From assembly GCA_944382965.1 (NCBI GenBank), contig CALWOA010000011.1:21214-85213 (forward strand): a stretch of DNA of 64,000 nucleotides. Reading direction: 5' to 3'. The stretch comes from an uncultured Oscillospiraceae bacterium (GTDB lineage: Bacteria > Bacillota > Clostridia > Oscillospirales > Oscillospiraceae). The translations under genes were made by a program, and so were the position numbers. The notes below the pieces were generated by a model. The model saw nothing but the letters and a program-made list of their open reading frames with translations, was not told the origin of the DNA and did not search any database. Shown in pieces: positions 1 to 8,316 of the stretch (positions are counted from its first letter, which is position 1; the number at the start of each line of letters is the position of its first letter).

Positions 1-540
1 CAGTTCGTTGTTGGTGCAGTAAGTAATGTCGGCGGCGTAAGCAGCCCGGCGCTCCTGGGGGGTCATGCCGGGAATCACCAGACCGATGCTCAGCCCCAGA
101 TACCGGTAGACCTTGCCCATCCACTCGGACTGGTATTTTGCCAGGTAGTCGTTGACGGTGACCACATGGACGCCTTCGCCGGTGAGGGCATTTAAGTAAC
201 AGGGCAGAATGGCAACCAGTGTTTTGCCTTCACCGGTTTTCATTTCGGCAATCCGGCCCTGATGCAGCACAATGCCGCCGATGAGCTGAACGGGGTAAGG
301 CCGCAGGCCCAGAACCCGGTCGGCAGCTTCCCGAACGGTGGCGAAGGCTTCCGGCAGCAGATCGTCCAGGGTTTCCCCATCTGCCAGACGCTGCTTGAAA
401 ACCGCAGTTTTTCCCCGGAGTTCTTCTTCGCTCAATGCCTTGTAGCTGTCTTCCAGGGCAAGAATCTGATCCACTATGGGCTGGATCTTCTTCAGCTCCC
501 GCTGGGAGCGGGTTCCGAACAATTTATCAAAAAGTCCCAT
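1..540 (-). CDS. secA: Preprotein translocase subunit SecA (N-terminal part)
   Basis: This is the first 180 residues of the ATPase that drives Sec-dependent protein export; the rest lies beyond the left edge. The translation opens MGLFDKLFG, the usual SecA start, and contains the Walker A motif KTGEGKTL and the following VTVNDYLA segment of nucleotide-binding domain 1. The start is fixed by AAAGGAG about seven bases upstream. It has its own promoter region (an extended -10 at 590-595) and is separated from the upstream aminotransferase gene by a terminator, so it is probably transcribed alone. The identification is by family motifs and is firm. Confidence 0.95.
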   Translation of the reverse strand, partial: MGLFDKLFGTRSQRELKKIQPIVDQILALEDSYKALSEEELRGKTAVFKQRLADGETLDDLLPEAFATVREAADRVLGLRPYPVQLIGGIVLHQGRIAEMKTGEGKTLVAILPCYLNALTGEGVHVVTVNDYLAKYQSEWMGKVYRYLGLSIGLVIPGMTPQERRAAYAADITYCTNNEL

Positions 541-589
541 TGTAATCTCCTTTAACATTAGAAATGGCCGCAGCCAACCAATTTGATGT

Positions 590-595
590 ATTATA
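590..595 (-). promoter_or_regulatory. secA extended -10 promoter element
   Basis: On the minus strand the hexamer TATAAT is preceded by TG one base upstream (extended -10). No good -35 is seen at 17 bases. It lies about 50 bases upstream of the secA start, a sensible position for its promoter. Confidence 0.55.
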
Positions 596-694
596 ACACA
601 TTTGTAAAGAGAATAATAGTCGAATTTGTGAACAAATTGCCGACCTTGTGCCTAAATTTCTTGCTCTGTTCCAACGAAAAAACCGGAGAAAAGC

Positions 695-729
695 AAAAAA
701 TCTCCCGCTGCCGAAAAAGCAGCGGGAGA
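695..729 (-). terminator. Intrinsic terminator after the DegT-type aminotransferase
   Basis: An 11-bp perfect stem (701-711 with 719-729) around a 7-base loop is followed on the minus strand by six T. It lies just past the aminotransferase stop codon and upstream of secA. Confidence 0.9.
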
Positions 730-734
730 AACTG

Positions 735-1871
735 TTATTTTACAAAGCCGTTGACAATCTCAGCAATTCCCGCCACATCCTCGTCGGTCAGATACATGTG
801 CAGGGGCATGGTGATGATATGCTGGCTGATTTCATGGGCGTGGGGGCAGGTGCCATGGGCGTAGGTGTACATGGAAAATTCCGTATTGTCCCGGTAGTGA
901 ACACCGCCGTAGATGTCGTGCTTGGCCAGCTCCGACAGCAGCCCTTCCCGGTCGGGAACGGCGATTTCATAAATATGGAAGGAGCATTCCTCCCGGTAGG
1001 GGGCGGGGATAATCTGAATCTTGGGATTGCCCGCAAAGGCGGCGTCGTACATGGCGGCGATTTCCCGGCGGCGGGCGTTCTCTTCGTCCAGGTAGGGCAG
1101 CTGAGCCAAAGCAATGGCGGCCATAATGGCGTTGCCGTTGTACTTAAAGCCCACATAATCCACGCCGTAGTTCCACTTGTAGGTGCCTTCGTTGCTGGTA
1201 CGGGCGTAGGTATCTTTGTTAATGCCCATCCAGGAGACCTTCCGGCATTCGGCGTCCAGCTCCGGGTCGGCAAAGCAGATCATGCCGCTGTCACCGGTGG
1301 GCAGGTTCTTGACCGCCTGGTAAGAGTATACCGTCACATCCACACCATCCCAGGTGCCGGGCATCTGGCCGTTTACCCGGGTGCCGGACATGTGAGCAGC
1401 ATCCAGAATCAGCCGCAGGTTATGCTTTTTGCACAGGGCGATGATCTTGTCCAGCTGACCGACCCGTCCGCCGTAGCCCACAAAGATCACAGCCCGGGTT
1501 TTCTCGTTGATCTTTTTCTCCACATCCACCGGGTCCAGACACAGATATTCGTCCACATCCGCAAACCGGGGCTTGAGATTTTCATAGAGGATGGCGTGGT
1601 TGGTGGAGACGAAGGTAATGGGGGTGGAGATAATCTCGTCCCCATCCTGCCAGCCATAGCGGCGCTTGAGAATGTTCACCGCCAGATGCAGTCCTGCGGT
1701 GCTGGAGTTGAGGAAGCAGGCATTGGCATGGCCGGTGTAGGCTTTCCAGGCAGTTTCCAGCTCTGCAGTTTTGAAGCCGGAGCCAGTCCAGCCCTTTTCC
1801 AGGCACTCCCGAATCTGGGCCAGGCACTCGTCTATATGAAATTTGGGTTTCAATACCTGAATGGTAGACAT
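735..1871 (-). CDS. DegT/DnrJ/EryC1/StrS-family PLP-dependent aminotransferase
   Basis: A 378-residue protein of the DegT/StrS family, sugar or cell-surface aminotransferases that move an amino group onto a keto-sugar nucleotide using pyridoxal phosphate. The motif VYSYQAVKNLPTGDSG around residue 200 carries the expected PLP lysine in the family's usual K-x(2)-TG setting, and the early NSSTAGLHLA segment matches the cofactor phosphate-binding region. Length is normal for the family. It lies downstream of an XRE/AbrB-like regulator and a membrane acyltransferase on the same strand, suggesting cell-surface carbohydrate work, but no sugar-nucleotide genes are nearby, so the substrate is unknown. 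AAAGGAT lies upstream of the chosen ATG. Confidence 0.88.
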   Translation of the reverse strand: MSTIQVLKPKFHIDECLAQIRECLEKGWTGSGFKTAELETAWKAYTGHANACFLNSSTAGLHLAVNILKRRYGWQDGDEIISTPITFVSTNHAILYENLKPRFADVDEYLCLDPVDVEKKINEKTRAVIFVGYGGRVGQLDKIIALCKKHNLRLILDAAHMSGTRVNGQMPGTWDGVDVTVYSYQAVKNLPTGDSGMICFADPELDAECRKVSWMGINKDTYARTSNEGTYKWNYGVDYVGFKYNGNAIMAAIALAQLPYLDEENARRREIAAMYDAAFAGNPKIQIIPAPYREECSFHIYEIAVPDREGLLSELAKHDIYGGVHYRDNTEFSMYTYAHGTCPHAHEISQHIITMPLHMYLTDEDVAGIAEIVNGFVK

Positions 1872-1982
1872 AACACAAAAAATCCTTTCGCTTTCGACGT
1901 TTATTCTGGGGCTATTTTAATCCAAACGGAAGGCAATTACAAGAGTACCGGCAAAATTTTGTGTCAGTCTGAGGTTTTCTGC

Positions 1983-2402
1983 TCAATCCTGCTGCTGAAA
2001 GGGTTTGATCAGGTGCTCAAAAATATCTTTCTCTTTCATCAGGGCAATTCCTTGCCCTTCGTCCCCCAAAACCAGCAGCCGGTGACCGGGTTCGATGGAG
2101 AAAATTTTCCGGGCCTGGGCGGGAATAACAATCTGCCCTTTTTCCCCGACTGTGACAACACCGAATACGTGTTTTCCTCTGGGGGGCACATTCAGGCCGC
2201 TGACCGGGCTGTTGAAATTCACCAGATCATCCAGGGTGACGTCAAAAACGCTGGCCAGTGCCATACATTTTTCAATGTCCGGCACGGATTCTCCTGTTTC
2301 CCATTTTGACAGGGTTTGGCGGGAAACATTGATTTTCTCCGCCAGTTCTTCCTGGGAGAAATTGTGCAGTTTCCGAAGTTGGGTTAAGTTCTCACGAAAC
2401 AT
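1983..2402 (-). CDS. XRE-family regulator with C-terminal AbrB/SpoVT-like domain
   Basis: A 139-residue two-domain regulator. Residues 1-65 form an XRE helix-turn-helix (FSQEELAEKINVSRQTLSKW). Residues about 78-125 look like an AbrB/SpoVT swapped-hairpin domain, with the phrase VVTVGEKGQIVIPAQAR typical of that fold. The combination implies a DNA-binding protein with two DNA-contacting or oligomerising modules. It overlaps the end of the upstream acyltransferase gene by 11 bases, so the two are translationally coupled. AGGAGG precedes the ATG. The target genes are unknown; the neighbouring acyltransferase and aminotransferase are natural candidates. Confidence 0.85.
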   Translation of the reverse strand: MFRENLTQLRKLHNFSQEELAEKINVSRQTLSKWETGESVPDIEKCMALASVFDVTLDDLVNFNSPVSGLNVPPRGKHVFGVVTVGEKGQIVIPAQARKIFSIEPGHRLLVLGDEGQGIALMKEKDIFEHLIKPFQQQD

Positions 2403-3471
2403 GGGTTTCCTCCTTTTTTATCCCCAGTATGCACCAGCGCAGTACCGGAATGGCGCAGATCAGTGCGTTCAGCAGATACCCGCCCCCAAACGCGGCAATT
2501 CCTGCAATCAGATAGCACAGTCCAGGTGCCAGCGGGGAATACCGATCCAGAAAATAGGCGGCTGCTGCCAGAGGCAGGTAGTGCAGTACATACAGTCCAT
2601 AACTTCTCCTGCCGATCCACTGCAGTACGGCGTTGGTTTTATCTGCCCATTTTTTTGCTCCGGCAAACACCGCCAGAATCATCACCCAGGCGTAGGCTAT
2701 GGAAAAGAAGCTGTTTACCACCGGCGCGCTGACGTAATCCTGACCAAAGTAGTGGATGGTATAACCGATTCCCAGGCAAAGGGCCCCAATGCCCAGGGGC
2801 AGCCAGAATCTGCTCAAGCGCTGGATTACCGGCTCCTGGGAGAACACGAAGTAGCCCAGGAAAAAGGCACATCCATAGATACCAAACCGGTAAACCGGAA
2901 TGACCGGCGTATTGAGAATCTGGGCGCTGAGCCAAAGGGGGAATACCAGCAGAAGAAGCGCCGGCACCGGGAACCGGGCGCAGGCAGCGTACAGCTTTCC
3001 CGTTTCCCATTTCCGGAGCAGAACCACTGCCACAGAGAACAGCCACAGCATTTGGATGTACCACAGTACTCCCGTGCCGGATACCGCCATAATCCCATAA
3101 AGTACAAGTCCCGGCATCTGCGGCATATGGTCGAAGGCAGCGCCGATTGCCATATTAAAATACCCCAAAATCCATTGAAATGCAAACAGTCCAATGGTGG
3201 AAGGGACCAACAGCTTCCGGGTTTGAAAACGGAAGAACGCCCGGACGGTGCGCTTCTGCAGGGATGCTCTGGTGCTGATGCCGGATACGATAAACAGAAT
3301 CACCATAAACCAGGGGTAGAGCAGATATGCGATGGCATCCTGGTATTGCACTTCCTGAAACGGACCGATGACACCCACTGTCAGTACGCCGTTGTACATA
3401 TATATTACATGGTAAACCACCACCAGCAGTCCGGTAAGCCAGCGAATGTTGTCAAGGTAATGTATTCTCAT
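2392..3471 (-). CDS. Membrane acyltransferase family 3 protein
   Basis: A 359-residue polytopic membrane protein resembling acyltransferase family 3 (OafA/WecH type), which O-acylates sugars or glycolipids at the membrane. The N-terminus (YLDNIRWLTGLLVVVYH) gives the family signature: a helix with a catalytic-type H followed by repeated hydrophobic segments, about ten in all. The gene is first in a minus-strand group with an overlapping XRE/AbrB regulator and a DegT-type aminotransferase. The acceptor substrate cannot be told. A TATAAT-like -10 lies about 35 bases upstream on the minus strand, with no good -35. Confidence 0.8.
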   Translation of the reverse strand: MRIHYLDNIRWLTGLLVVVYHVIYMYNGVLTVGVIGPFQEVQYQDAIAYLLYPWFMVILFIVSGISTRASLQKRTVRAFFRFQTRKLLVPSTIGLFAFQWILGYFNMAIGAAFDHMPQMPGLVLYGIMAVSGTGVLWYIQMLWLFSVAVVLLRKWETGKLYAACARFPVPALLLLVFPLWLSAQILNTPVIPVYRFGIYGCAFFLGYFVFSQEPVIQRLSRFWLPLGIGALCLGIGYTIHYFGQDYVSAPVVNSFFSIAYAWVMILAVFAGAKKWADKTNAVLQWIGRRSYGLYVLHYLPLAAAAYFLDRYSPLAPGLCYLIAGIAAFGGGYLLNALICAIPVLRWCILGIKKEETHVS

Positions 3472-3582
3472 GTATTTCCCACCTTGTATAACGGTTTTTG
3501 ACCATTATACTAGGAAAAAACCAGATTTTCTACAAGGAAAAACTAACATTTTGAAATAGTTTCTGTTAAAAATAGTAGCAAA

Positions 3583-3605
3583 ATGCCGCCCGGTGCGGGC
3601 GGCAT
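3583..3605 (-). terminator. Hairpin terminator downstream of the first tandem paralogue
   Basis: A 9-bp perfect stem (3583-3591 with 3597-3605) around a 5-base loop is followed on the minus strand by TTTGCT and a further T-rich run. It lies about 90 bases past the stop of the 98-residue gene. Confidence 0.7.
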
Positions 3606-3694
3606 CTGCGTCGAATTATCGTATGACCTTTTTCTGAATGTTACCCGGCCCTTGCTTTGGAAAAGACCGGGAGTTGGTTTTGATGGTTGTTTTG

Positions 3695-3991
3695 TTATGA
3701 GCGAAGTCTTCCCAGGGAGTCTGCGCGCTCGTCGTAGGGGGCGTAAGTCCAGCCCAGAATCCGATCCATGGGAATTTCGGTGTCGGAGGAGATGTAGCTG
3801 AACCGGCCGTTTTCGTAGGCCGCTTCACAGCAGATGACCCCCTCGTCGGGAAACAGCTCTTTGATGATCACATATCCGGCTTCTCCGGGCAGAGCTTTTG
3901 CCGGAGCATGCCAACGCAGAATGGTAAAATCGTCCAGATTCGCAAGACCCAGAATGGCCTGGATCTGCTGCAGTTTTTCCTTGTCTTTCAT
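3695..3991 (-). CDS. Uncharacterised 98-residue protein, tandem paralogue A
   Basis: I do not recognise this family. The protein has no signal peptide or membrane segment and looks like a small soluble alpha/beta domain. It is clearly related (roughly half the residues identical by eye) to the next gene upstream at 4134-4424; both share RW-x(2)-P-x(2)-ALP, EAAYE/EAAFE-x-GRF and the end motif LGW-x-Y-x-PYD-x-RAD-x-LGRL. AGGAG lies seven to eight bases before the ATG. Upstream there is a promoter (GTGACA-17-TATAGA, 4036-4064) whose -35 lies inside a 9-base direct repeat, so it has its own regulation. Confidence 0.75.
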   Translation of the reverse strand: MKDKEKLQQIQAILGLANLDDFTILRWHAPAKALPGEAGYVIIKELFPDEGVICCEAAYENGRFSYISSDTEIPMDRILGWTYAPYDERADSLGRLRS

Positions 3992-4035
3992 AGTGGTTCT
4001 CCTATAAGTAGTTCAGTTTGCATCTGTACGAGCTG

Positions 4036-4076
4036 TCTATAGAATAGCACAAGGAAGCTGTCACAACCTGTCACAA
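4036..4076 (-). promoter_or_regulatory. Promoter of paralogue A with a tandem direct repeat over the -35
   Basis: On the minus strand GTGACA (4059-4064) and TATAGA (4036-4041) are 17 bases apart. The 9-base word CTGTCACAA (plus-strand reading) occurs at 4058-4066 and again at 4068-4076, a 10-base period matching one helical turn and overlapping the -35. This arrangement fits a regulator binding site. Confidence 0.5.
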
Positions 4077-4133
4077 TTTGTCGCCAAACGAAAAAACGGG
4101 CCAAAATCCCACGCAGCAGGCAGAAAAAGGGGG

Positions 4134-4424
4134 TCAGTCCAAAAGACGGCCCAGGATATCGGCCCGTCCGTCGTAGGGAGGATAGGCCCAGCCCAGCACC
4201 TGATGGGTAGGAATGGAGCGGTCTGTGGTGAGATACCAGAATCTTCCCTGTTCAAAGGCCGCTTCCTGACACAGAATTTCTCCGTCCTGGGCCTGCTTGA
4301 CCAGAACGTAGCTGGCTTCCTCCGGCAGCGCCTGTTTTGGTGAATACCAGCGAATCAGGGAGAAGGATTCCCCGTCCAACGCCAAAATCTCCCGAATCTG
4401 CTCCCATTTTTTCAACGCATCCAT
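4134..4424 (-). CDS. Uncharacterised 96-residue protein, tandem paralogue B
   Basis: This gene is a close relative of the 98-residue gene just downstream and of unknown function. The conserved core includes LIRWYSPKQALPEEASYV and GWAYPPYDGRADILGRL, with invariant W, P, Y and RAD residues that may mark a binding surface. No signal peptide or membrane helix is visible. AGGAGG lies seven to eight bases before the ATG. A separate promoter-like pair (TTTACG-17-TATAAC at 4439-4467) suggests that the two copies are transcribed independently, in line with a duplication followed by divergence of regulation. Confidence 0.75.
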   Translation of the reverse strand: MDALKKWEQIREILALDGESFSLIRWYSPKQALPEEASYVLVKQAQDGEILCQEAAFEQGRFWYLTTDRSIPTHQVLGWAYPPYDGRADILGRLLD

Positions 4425-4512
4425 GTTGCATCCTCCTAGTTATAAGCAATATGTTCTATATCGTAAATACATAGTAACATATGCAAACGTCGAAGGAAGT
4501 CATATTTCGTCG

Positions 4513-4542
4513 GAAAAAGAAAAACTGCGCACACAGGCGCAG
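4513..4542 (-). terminator. Terminator after the 110-residue XRE regulator
   Basis: A 6-bp GC-rich stem (4525-4530 with 4537-4542) is followed on the minus strand by TTTTTCTTTTT. It lies 16 bases past the stop codon of the XRE gene. Confidence 0.75.
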
Positions 4543-4558
4543 CTTCACGTTTGAAAAG

Positions 4559-4891
4559 TTAAATATTCCCTTTGGCCTGCTGAATCATTAGCTCTACCAT
4601 TTCCAGAATCCGCTTCTGCTCCTGGGGCGGCAGGCTTTCCAGTTCCTGGGACAGGACGCTGGCTTTATACTCGGTGGCGTGTTCCAGCACGTCGCAGAAA
4701 ATGGCGTCGGCAGAGGTTTCCAGACAGTTGATAATGGCAATCAGCTTTTCGCACCGGGGAAAGGAAGCGCCCCGCTCGATGGTGGAAATATAATTGGTGG
4801 CAACCCCCAGCTTTTCCGCAAACTGATCCTGGGTCAGTCCCAGACGCTCCCGGCACTGCTTGATGCGTTTGCCGATCCGCTTGTCTATCAT
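4559..4891 (-). CDS. XRE-family helix-turn-helix regulator
   Basis: A 110-residue single-domain regulator. The helix-turn-helix occupies residues about 8-62 (LGLTQDQFAEKLGVATNYISTIERG), followed by a helical tail rich in Q and E (PQEQKRILEMVELMIQQ) likely used for dimerisation. The reading frame stays open far upstream, but the ATG at 4891 is the start because it is preceded by AAAGGAG and begins exactly at the conserved domain. An inverted repeat CTGTATA/TATACAG (4910-4916, 4931-4937) lies just upstream and is a natural autoregulatory site. Targets are unknown. Confidence 0.85.
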   Translation of the reverse strand: MIDKRIGKRIKQCRERLGLTQDQFAEKLGVATNYISTIERGASFPRCEKLIAIINCLETSADAIFCDVLEHATEYKASVLSQELESLPPQEQKRILEMVELMIQQAKGNI

Positions 4892-4909
4892 CTCGCCGCC
4901 GCTCCTTTC

Positions 4910-4937
4910 CTGTATATCGTTTATCCATAGTATACAG
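4910..4937. promoter_or_regulatory. Inverted repeat upstream of the XRE regulator
   Basis: CTGTATA at 4910-4916 and TATACAG at 4931-4937 form a perfect 7-bp inverted repeat with 14-base spacing, and the right half overlaps a TATACT -10-like hexamer on the minus strand. It is a candidate operator for the adjacent XRE protein. Confidence 0.45.
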
Positions 4938-5001
4938 CGATAACACCGACAGATACAGAAATGATAATCCACAGAGTATGGATTACCGATTGAGCAGCGG
5001 C

Positions 5002-5041
5002 AAAAAGAAAACCCAGCCGAAGTTTGGCAGCTTCGGCTGGG
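5002..5041 (-). terminator. rpoD terminator
   Basis: An 11-bp perfect stem (5012-5022 with 5031-5041) with an 8-base loop is followed on the minus strand by TTTTCTTTTT. It lies 20 bases after the rpoD stop codon. Confidence 0.92.
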
Positions 5042-5060
5042 AGGGTTTGTGTTCTGACAA

Positions 5061-6209
5061 TCAGCAGTAGAAGTCCCGGATCTTCTTGGCACGGCTGGGG
5101 TGGCGCAGCTTGCGGATGGCCTTGTTCTCGATCTGGCGAATCCGTTCCCGGGTAACGCCGAAGATCTGGCCCACCTCTTCCAGGGTGTGGGTCCGGCCGT
5201 CGTACATGCCGAAACGCATCCGCAGCACGTCCGCTTCCCGTTCGGTCAGGGTGCCCAGGATTTCCTTCAGGGCTTCTGCCAGCAGGGCGTTGGAGGTAGC
5301 GTCGGCGGGACCGGGGGTGCGCTCGTCCTCCACGAAGGAGCCGATGGAGGTATCTTCTTCATCACCCACAGGGGTGTCCAGGCTCAGGGTATCGGCAGCG
5401 GTGCGGTTGGCCTCGATGATCTTTTCAACCGGCAGATTCAGCTCGGCGGCGATTTCTTCCACGGTCGGCTCCCGGCCCAGTTCCTGCACCAGCTTGCGGT
5501 TGCAGCGGGTGGCCTTGTTAATCACTTCTACCATATGCACCGGCACCCGGATGGTCCGGGCCTGGTCGGCAATGGCACGGGTGATGGCCTGCCGAATCCA
5601 CCAGGTGGCATATGTAGAGAATTTGTTTCCCTTTGTCCAGTCAAACTTGTCTACCGCCCGAATTAGGCCCGTGTTGCCCTCCTGGATCAGATCCAGAATG
5701 TGCAGGCCCCGTCCGGAATACTTCTTGGCGATGGAAACCACCAGCCGCAGGTTCGCCTCGGTCAGCTTGTTCTTGGCGTACTGATCGCCCTCGGCAACCC
5801 GCTTGGCAAGCTCCACTTCCTCATCGGCGGACAGGAGCTTGACCTGACCGATTTCCTTCAGGTACATCCGCACCGGGTCGTCCAGGCTGTACTCGGCGGC
5901 CAGATCCACCGGGTCCACCAGGTCCTCTTCTTCCAGGCCGGACAGGTCGATGTCCCCGTCGGGGTCCAGGTCCAGATCGTCGTCCCCCAGATCCAGTTCC
6001 AGGTCGGCGGTGATGATCTGAATATTCATGGCCTCAAAGCGGTCGTATATCTCTTCAATTTTCTCAGGGGTCAGCTGCATTTTTTCCAGCTGGGCGTTCA
6101 AATCGGCGGCACGGATCATGCCGTCCTTCTTGCCCTGGAGGATCAATGCCTGCAAGGCGGCGTAGATATCTTCCAGATTTCCCTTGGGAGTCTTCTTCGT
6201 TGTACTCAT
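5061..6209 (-). CDS. rpoD: RNA polymerase primary sigma factor SigA/RpoD
   Basis: A 382-residue housekeeping sigma factor. Domains in order: a short region 1.1 (about residues 10-70), an acidic linker, region 1.2 ([14 protein letters not shown], about 110-125), region 2 with the -10 recognition segment ([18 protein letters not shown]), region 3, and region 4.2 with the -35 recognition helix ([19 protein letters not shown]) close to the C-terminus. The length is typical of Firmicute SigA. It is a single-gene unit with its own promoter and terminator. Many promoters in this window match the TTGACA-17-TATAAT sequence such a factor recognises. Confidence 0.97.
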   Translation of the reverse strand: MSTTKKTPKGNLEDIYAALQALILQGKKDGMIRAADLNAQLEKMQLTPEKIEEIYDRFEAMNIQIITADLELDLGDDDLDLDPDGDIDLSGLEEEDLVDPVDLAAEYSLDDPVRMYLKEIGQVKLLSADEEVELAKRVAEGDQYAKNKLTEANLRLVVSIAKKYSGRGLHILDLIQEGNTGLIRAVDKFDWTKGNKFSTYATWWIRQAITRAIADQARTIRVPVHMVEVINKATRCNRKLVQELGREPTVEEIAAELNLPVEKIIEANRTAADTLSLDTPVGDEEDTSIGSFVEDERTPGPADATSNALLAEALKEILGTLTEREADVLRMRFGMYDGRTHTLEEVGQIFGVTRERIRQIENKAIRKLRHPSRAKKIRDFYC

Positions 6210-6261
6210 GGAACGTCCCCTCTTTTTTCTATGTAAAGTCTAAAAATTCTCGTGCCGTTAA

Positions 6262-6290
6262 ACTATACCCCAATTTTTTCGGAATGACAA
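6262..6290 (-). promoter_or_regulatory. rpoD promoter
   Basis: On the minus strand TTGTCA (6285-6290) and TATAGT (6262-6267) are separated by 17 bases, about 50 bases before the rpoD ATG. Confidence 0.75.
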
Positions 6291-6386
6291 GGGGATTTTG
6301 CAGAATTTTTTCTGGAATTTGCAGGTTTTCTAAAAAGTTTTCCGGCTGCAAAGACAGGTTTCCCCGGATTTCTCCAAAACATACGG

Positions 6387-6415
6387 TTTACATTTTGGAA
6401 AAAATTCGGTATAAT
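6387..6415 (+). promoter_or_regulatory. lepA promoter
   Basis: TTTACA (6387-6392) and TATAAT (6410-6415) have a 17-base spacer, about 75 bases upstream of the lepA start. It is divergent from the rpoD promoter. Confidence 0.8.
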
Positions 6416-6488
6416 TGGGAAAATGCAAGATTTTGCCCTGTGGCCGGATTTCGGCACAGCGTAATCTGACTGTTGAGGAGCAACCCCT

Positions 6489-8297
6489 ATGACCGAATTG
6501 AGCAAAATTCGCAATTTTTCTATCATTGCCCACATCGACCACGGCAAGTCCACCTTGGCCGACCGGCTGCTGGAATCCTGCAACGCCATTGACCAGCGGA
6601 TTCGGGCCGAGCAGCTGCTGGACTCCATGGACTTAGAGCGGGAGCGGGGCATCACCATCAAAGCAACCGCCGTTACCCTGCACTACACCGCCGACGACGG
6701 GGAAACCTACGCCCTGAACCTGATCGACACGCCGGGCCATGTGGACTTTAACTATGAGGTGTCCCGTTCCCTGGCCGCCTGCGAAGGTGCGGTGCTGGTG
6801 GTGGACGCTTCCCAGGGCGTGGAAGCCCAGACCCTGGCCAATACCTACCTTGCCATTGACGCGGGGCTGGAAGTGCTGCCGGTGATCAACAAAATCGACC
6901 TGCCCTCTGCCCGCCCGGCGGAAGTCAAGGCCGAAGTGGAGGACATCATCGGCATCCCCGCCGAGGATGCCCCGGAAATCTCCGCCAAGAATGGCATCAA
7001 CATTCACAGCGTGCTGGAAATGATTGTCAAAGACGTTCCCGCCCCCGCCGGAGACCGGGAAGCGCCGCTGCAGGCACTGATTTTTGACAGCCAGTATGAT
7101 TCCTACCGGGGTGTCATTGTCTACACCCGGATCAAGCAGGGCACCGTCAAGCCCGGCATGGATATTAAAATGATGGCCACCGGCGCGGTTTATAAGGTGG
7201 TGGAGGTGGGTACCATGACTCCCACAGGGCTGTGCCCCCTGGATGCCCTGGGAGCCGGAGAAGTGGGCTACATCACCGCTTCCATCAAAACCGTTGCCGA
7301 TACCCAGGTGGGCGACACCATCACCACGGTGGAAAATCCCGCTTCGGAGCCGCTGCCCGGTTACCGGGCGGTGCAGCCCATGGTGTTCTCCGGCGTTTAC
7401 CCCGCCGACGGCGCCAAGTACCAGGATCTGCGGGATGCTCTGGAAAAGCTGAAGCTCAACGACGCTTCCATGAGCTACGAAATGGAAAGCTCCATTGCCC
7501 TGGGCTTTGGCTTCCGCTGCGGCTTCCTGGGACTGCTGCATATGGAGATCATCCAGGAGCGGCTGGAACGGGAATACAATCTGGATCTGATCACCACCGC
7601 CCCCAACGTTGTCTATCGGGTCACCAAGACCAACGGAGAGGTGATGATGGTCTACACCCCCCTGGATTACCCCGACCCCATGGAAATTCAGCTGGCAGAG
7701 GAGCCCTACGCCAAGGTCAATCTGATTGCCCCTCAGGAATATGTGGGCAACATTATGGATTTGTGCCAGCAGCGCCGGGGCGAATTCAAGGATATGGTCT
7801 ACCTGGATGCCAGCCGGGTGGAGCTGCACTACGAAATGCCCCTGAATGAAATCATCTACGATTTCTTCGATGCACTGAAGTCCCGTACCAGAGGCTATGG
7901 AAGTCTTGACTATGAGCTCATCGGCTACCGTCCCAGCCGCCTGGTGAAGCTGGACATCCTGCTCAACGGCGACATTGTGGACGCGCTGAGTTTCATCCTC
8001 TTTGCGGACAACGCCTATCCCCGGGCCCGGAAGATCTGCGAAAAGCTGAAAGAGAACATTCCCCGTGCCCAGTTTGAAATTCCTGTGCAGGCCGCCATCG
8101 GCGGAAAGATCATCGCCCGGGAAACTATCAAGGCCCTGCGCAAGGATGTGCTGGCCAAGTGCTACGGCGGCGACATTACCCGGAAGAAGAAGCTGCTGGA
8201 AAAACAGAAGGAGGGCAAAAAGCGGATGCGTACCTTCGGCACCGTCTCCGTCCCCTCCGAAGCCTTTATGGCTGTGCTGAAGCTGGATGAAGATTAA
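6489..8297 (+). CDS. lepA: Elongation factor 4 (LepA), ribosome-associated GTPase
   Basis: A 602-residue translational GTPase that acts on ribosomes during initiation or elongation stress. The G motifs are AHIDHGKST (G1), DTPGH (G3) and NKID (G4), followed by the EF-G-like domains II, III and V and the LepA-specific C-terminal domain. The length matches the family (about 600). GAGGAG lies eight bases before the ATG. It is followed 19 bases later by hemW; the lepA-hemW order is common in Firmicutes. Confidence 0.97.
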   Translation: MTELSKIRNFSIIAHIDHGKSTLADRLLESCNAIDQRIRAEQLLDSMDLERERGITIKATAVTLHYTADDGETYALNLIDTPGHVDFNYEVSRSLAACEGAVLVVDASQGVEAQTLANTYLAIDAGLEVLPVINKIDLPSARPAEVKAEVEDIIGIPAEDAPEISAKNGINIHSVLEMIVKDVPAPAGDREAPLQALIFDSQYDSYRGVIVYTRIKQGTVKPGMDIKMMATGAVYKVVEVGTMTPTGLCPLDALGAGEVGYITASIKTVADTQVGDTITTVENPASEPLPGYRAVQPMVFSGVYPADGAKYQDLRDALEKLKLNDASMSYEMESSIALGFGFRCGFLGLLHMEIIQERLEREYNLDLITTAPNVVYRVTKTNGEVMMVYTPLDYPDPMEIQLAEEPYAKVNLIAPQEYVGNIMDLCQQRRGEFKDMVYLDASRVELHYEMPLNEIIYDFFDALKSRTRGYGSLDYELIGYRPSRLVKLDILLNGDIVDALSFILFADNAYPRARKICEKLKENIPRAQFEIPVQAAIGGKIIARETIKALRKDVLAKCYGGDITRKKKLLEKQKEGKKRMRTFGTVSVPSEAFMAVLKLDED

Positions 8298-8316
8298 GTG
8301 AAGTCGGAGGGAATCT

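Noticed and set aside
648-2309. A 553-codon plus-strand open frame
   Set aside because: It runs antisense to the DegT-type aminotransferase and XRE/AbrB genes, which have conserved motifs and good ribosome-binding sites; its own translation shows no domain.
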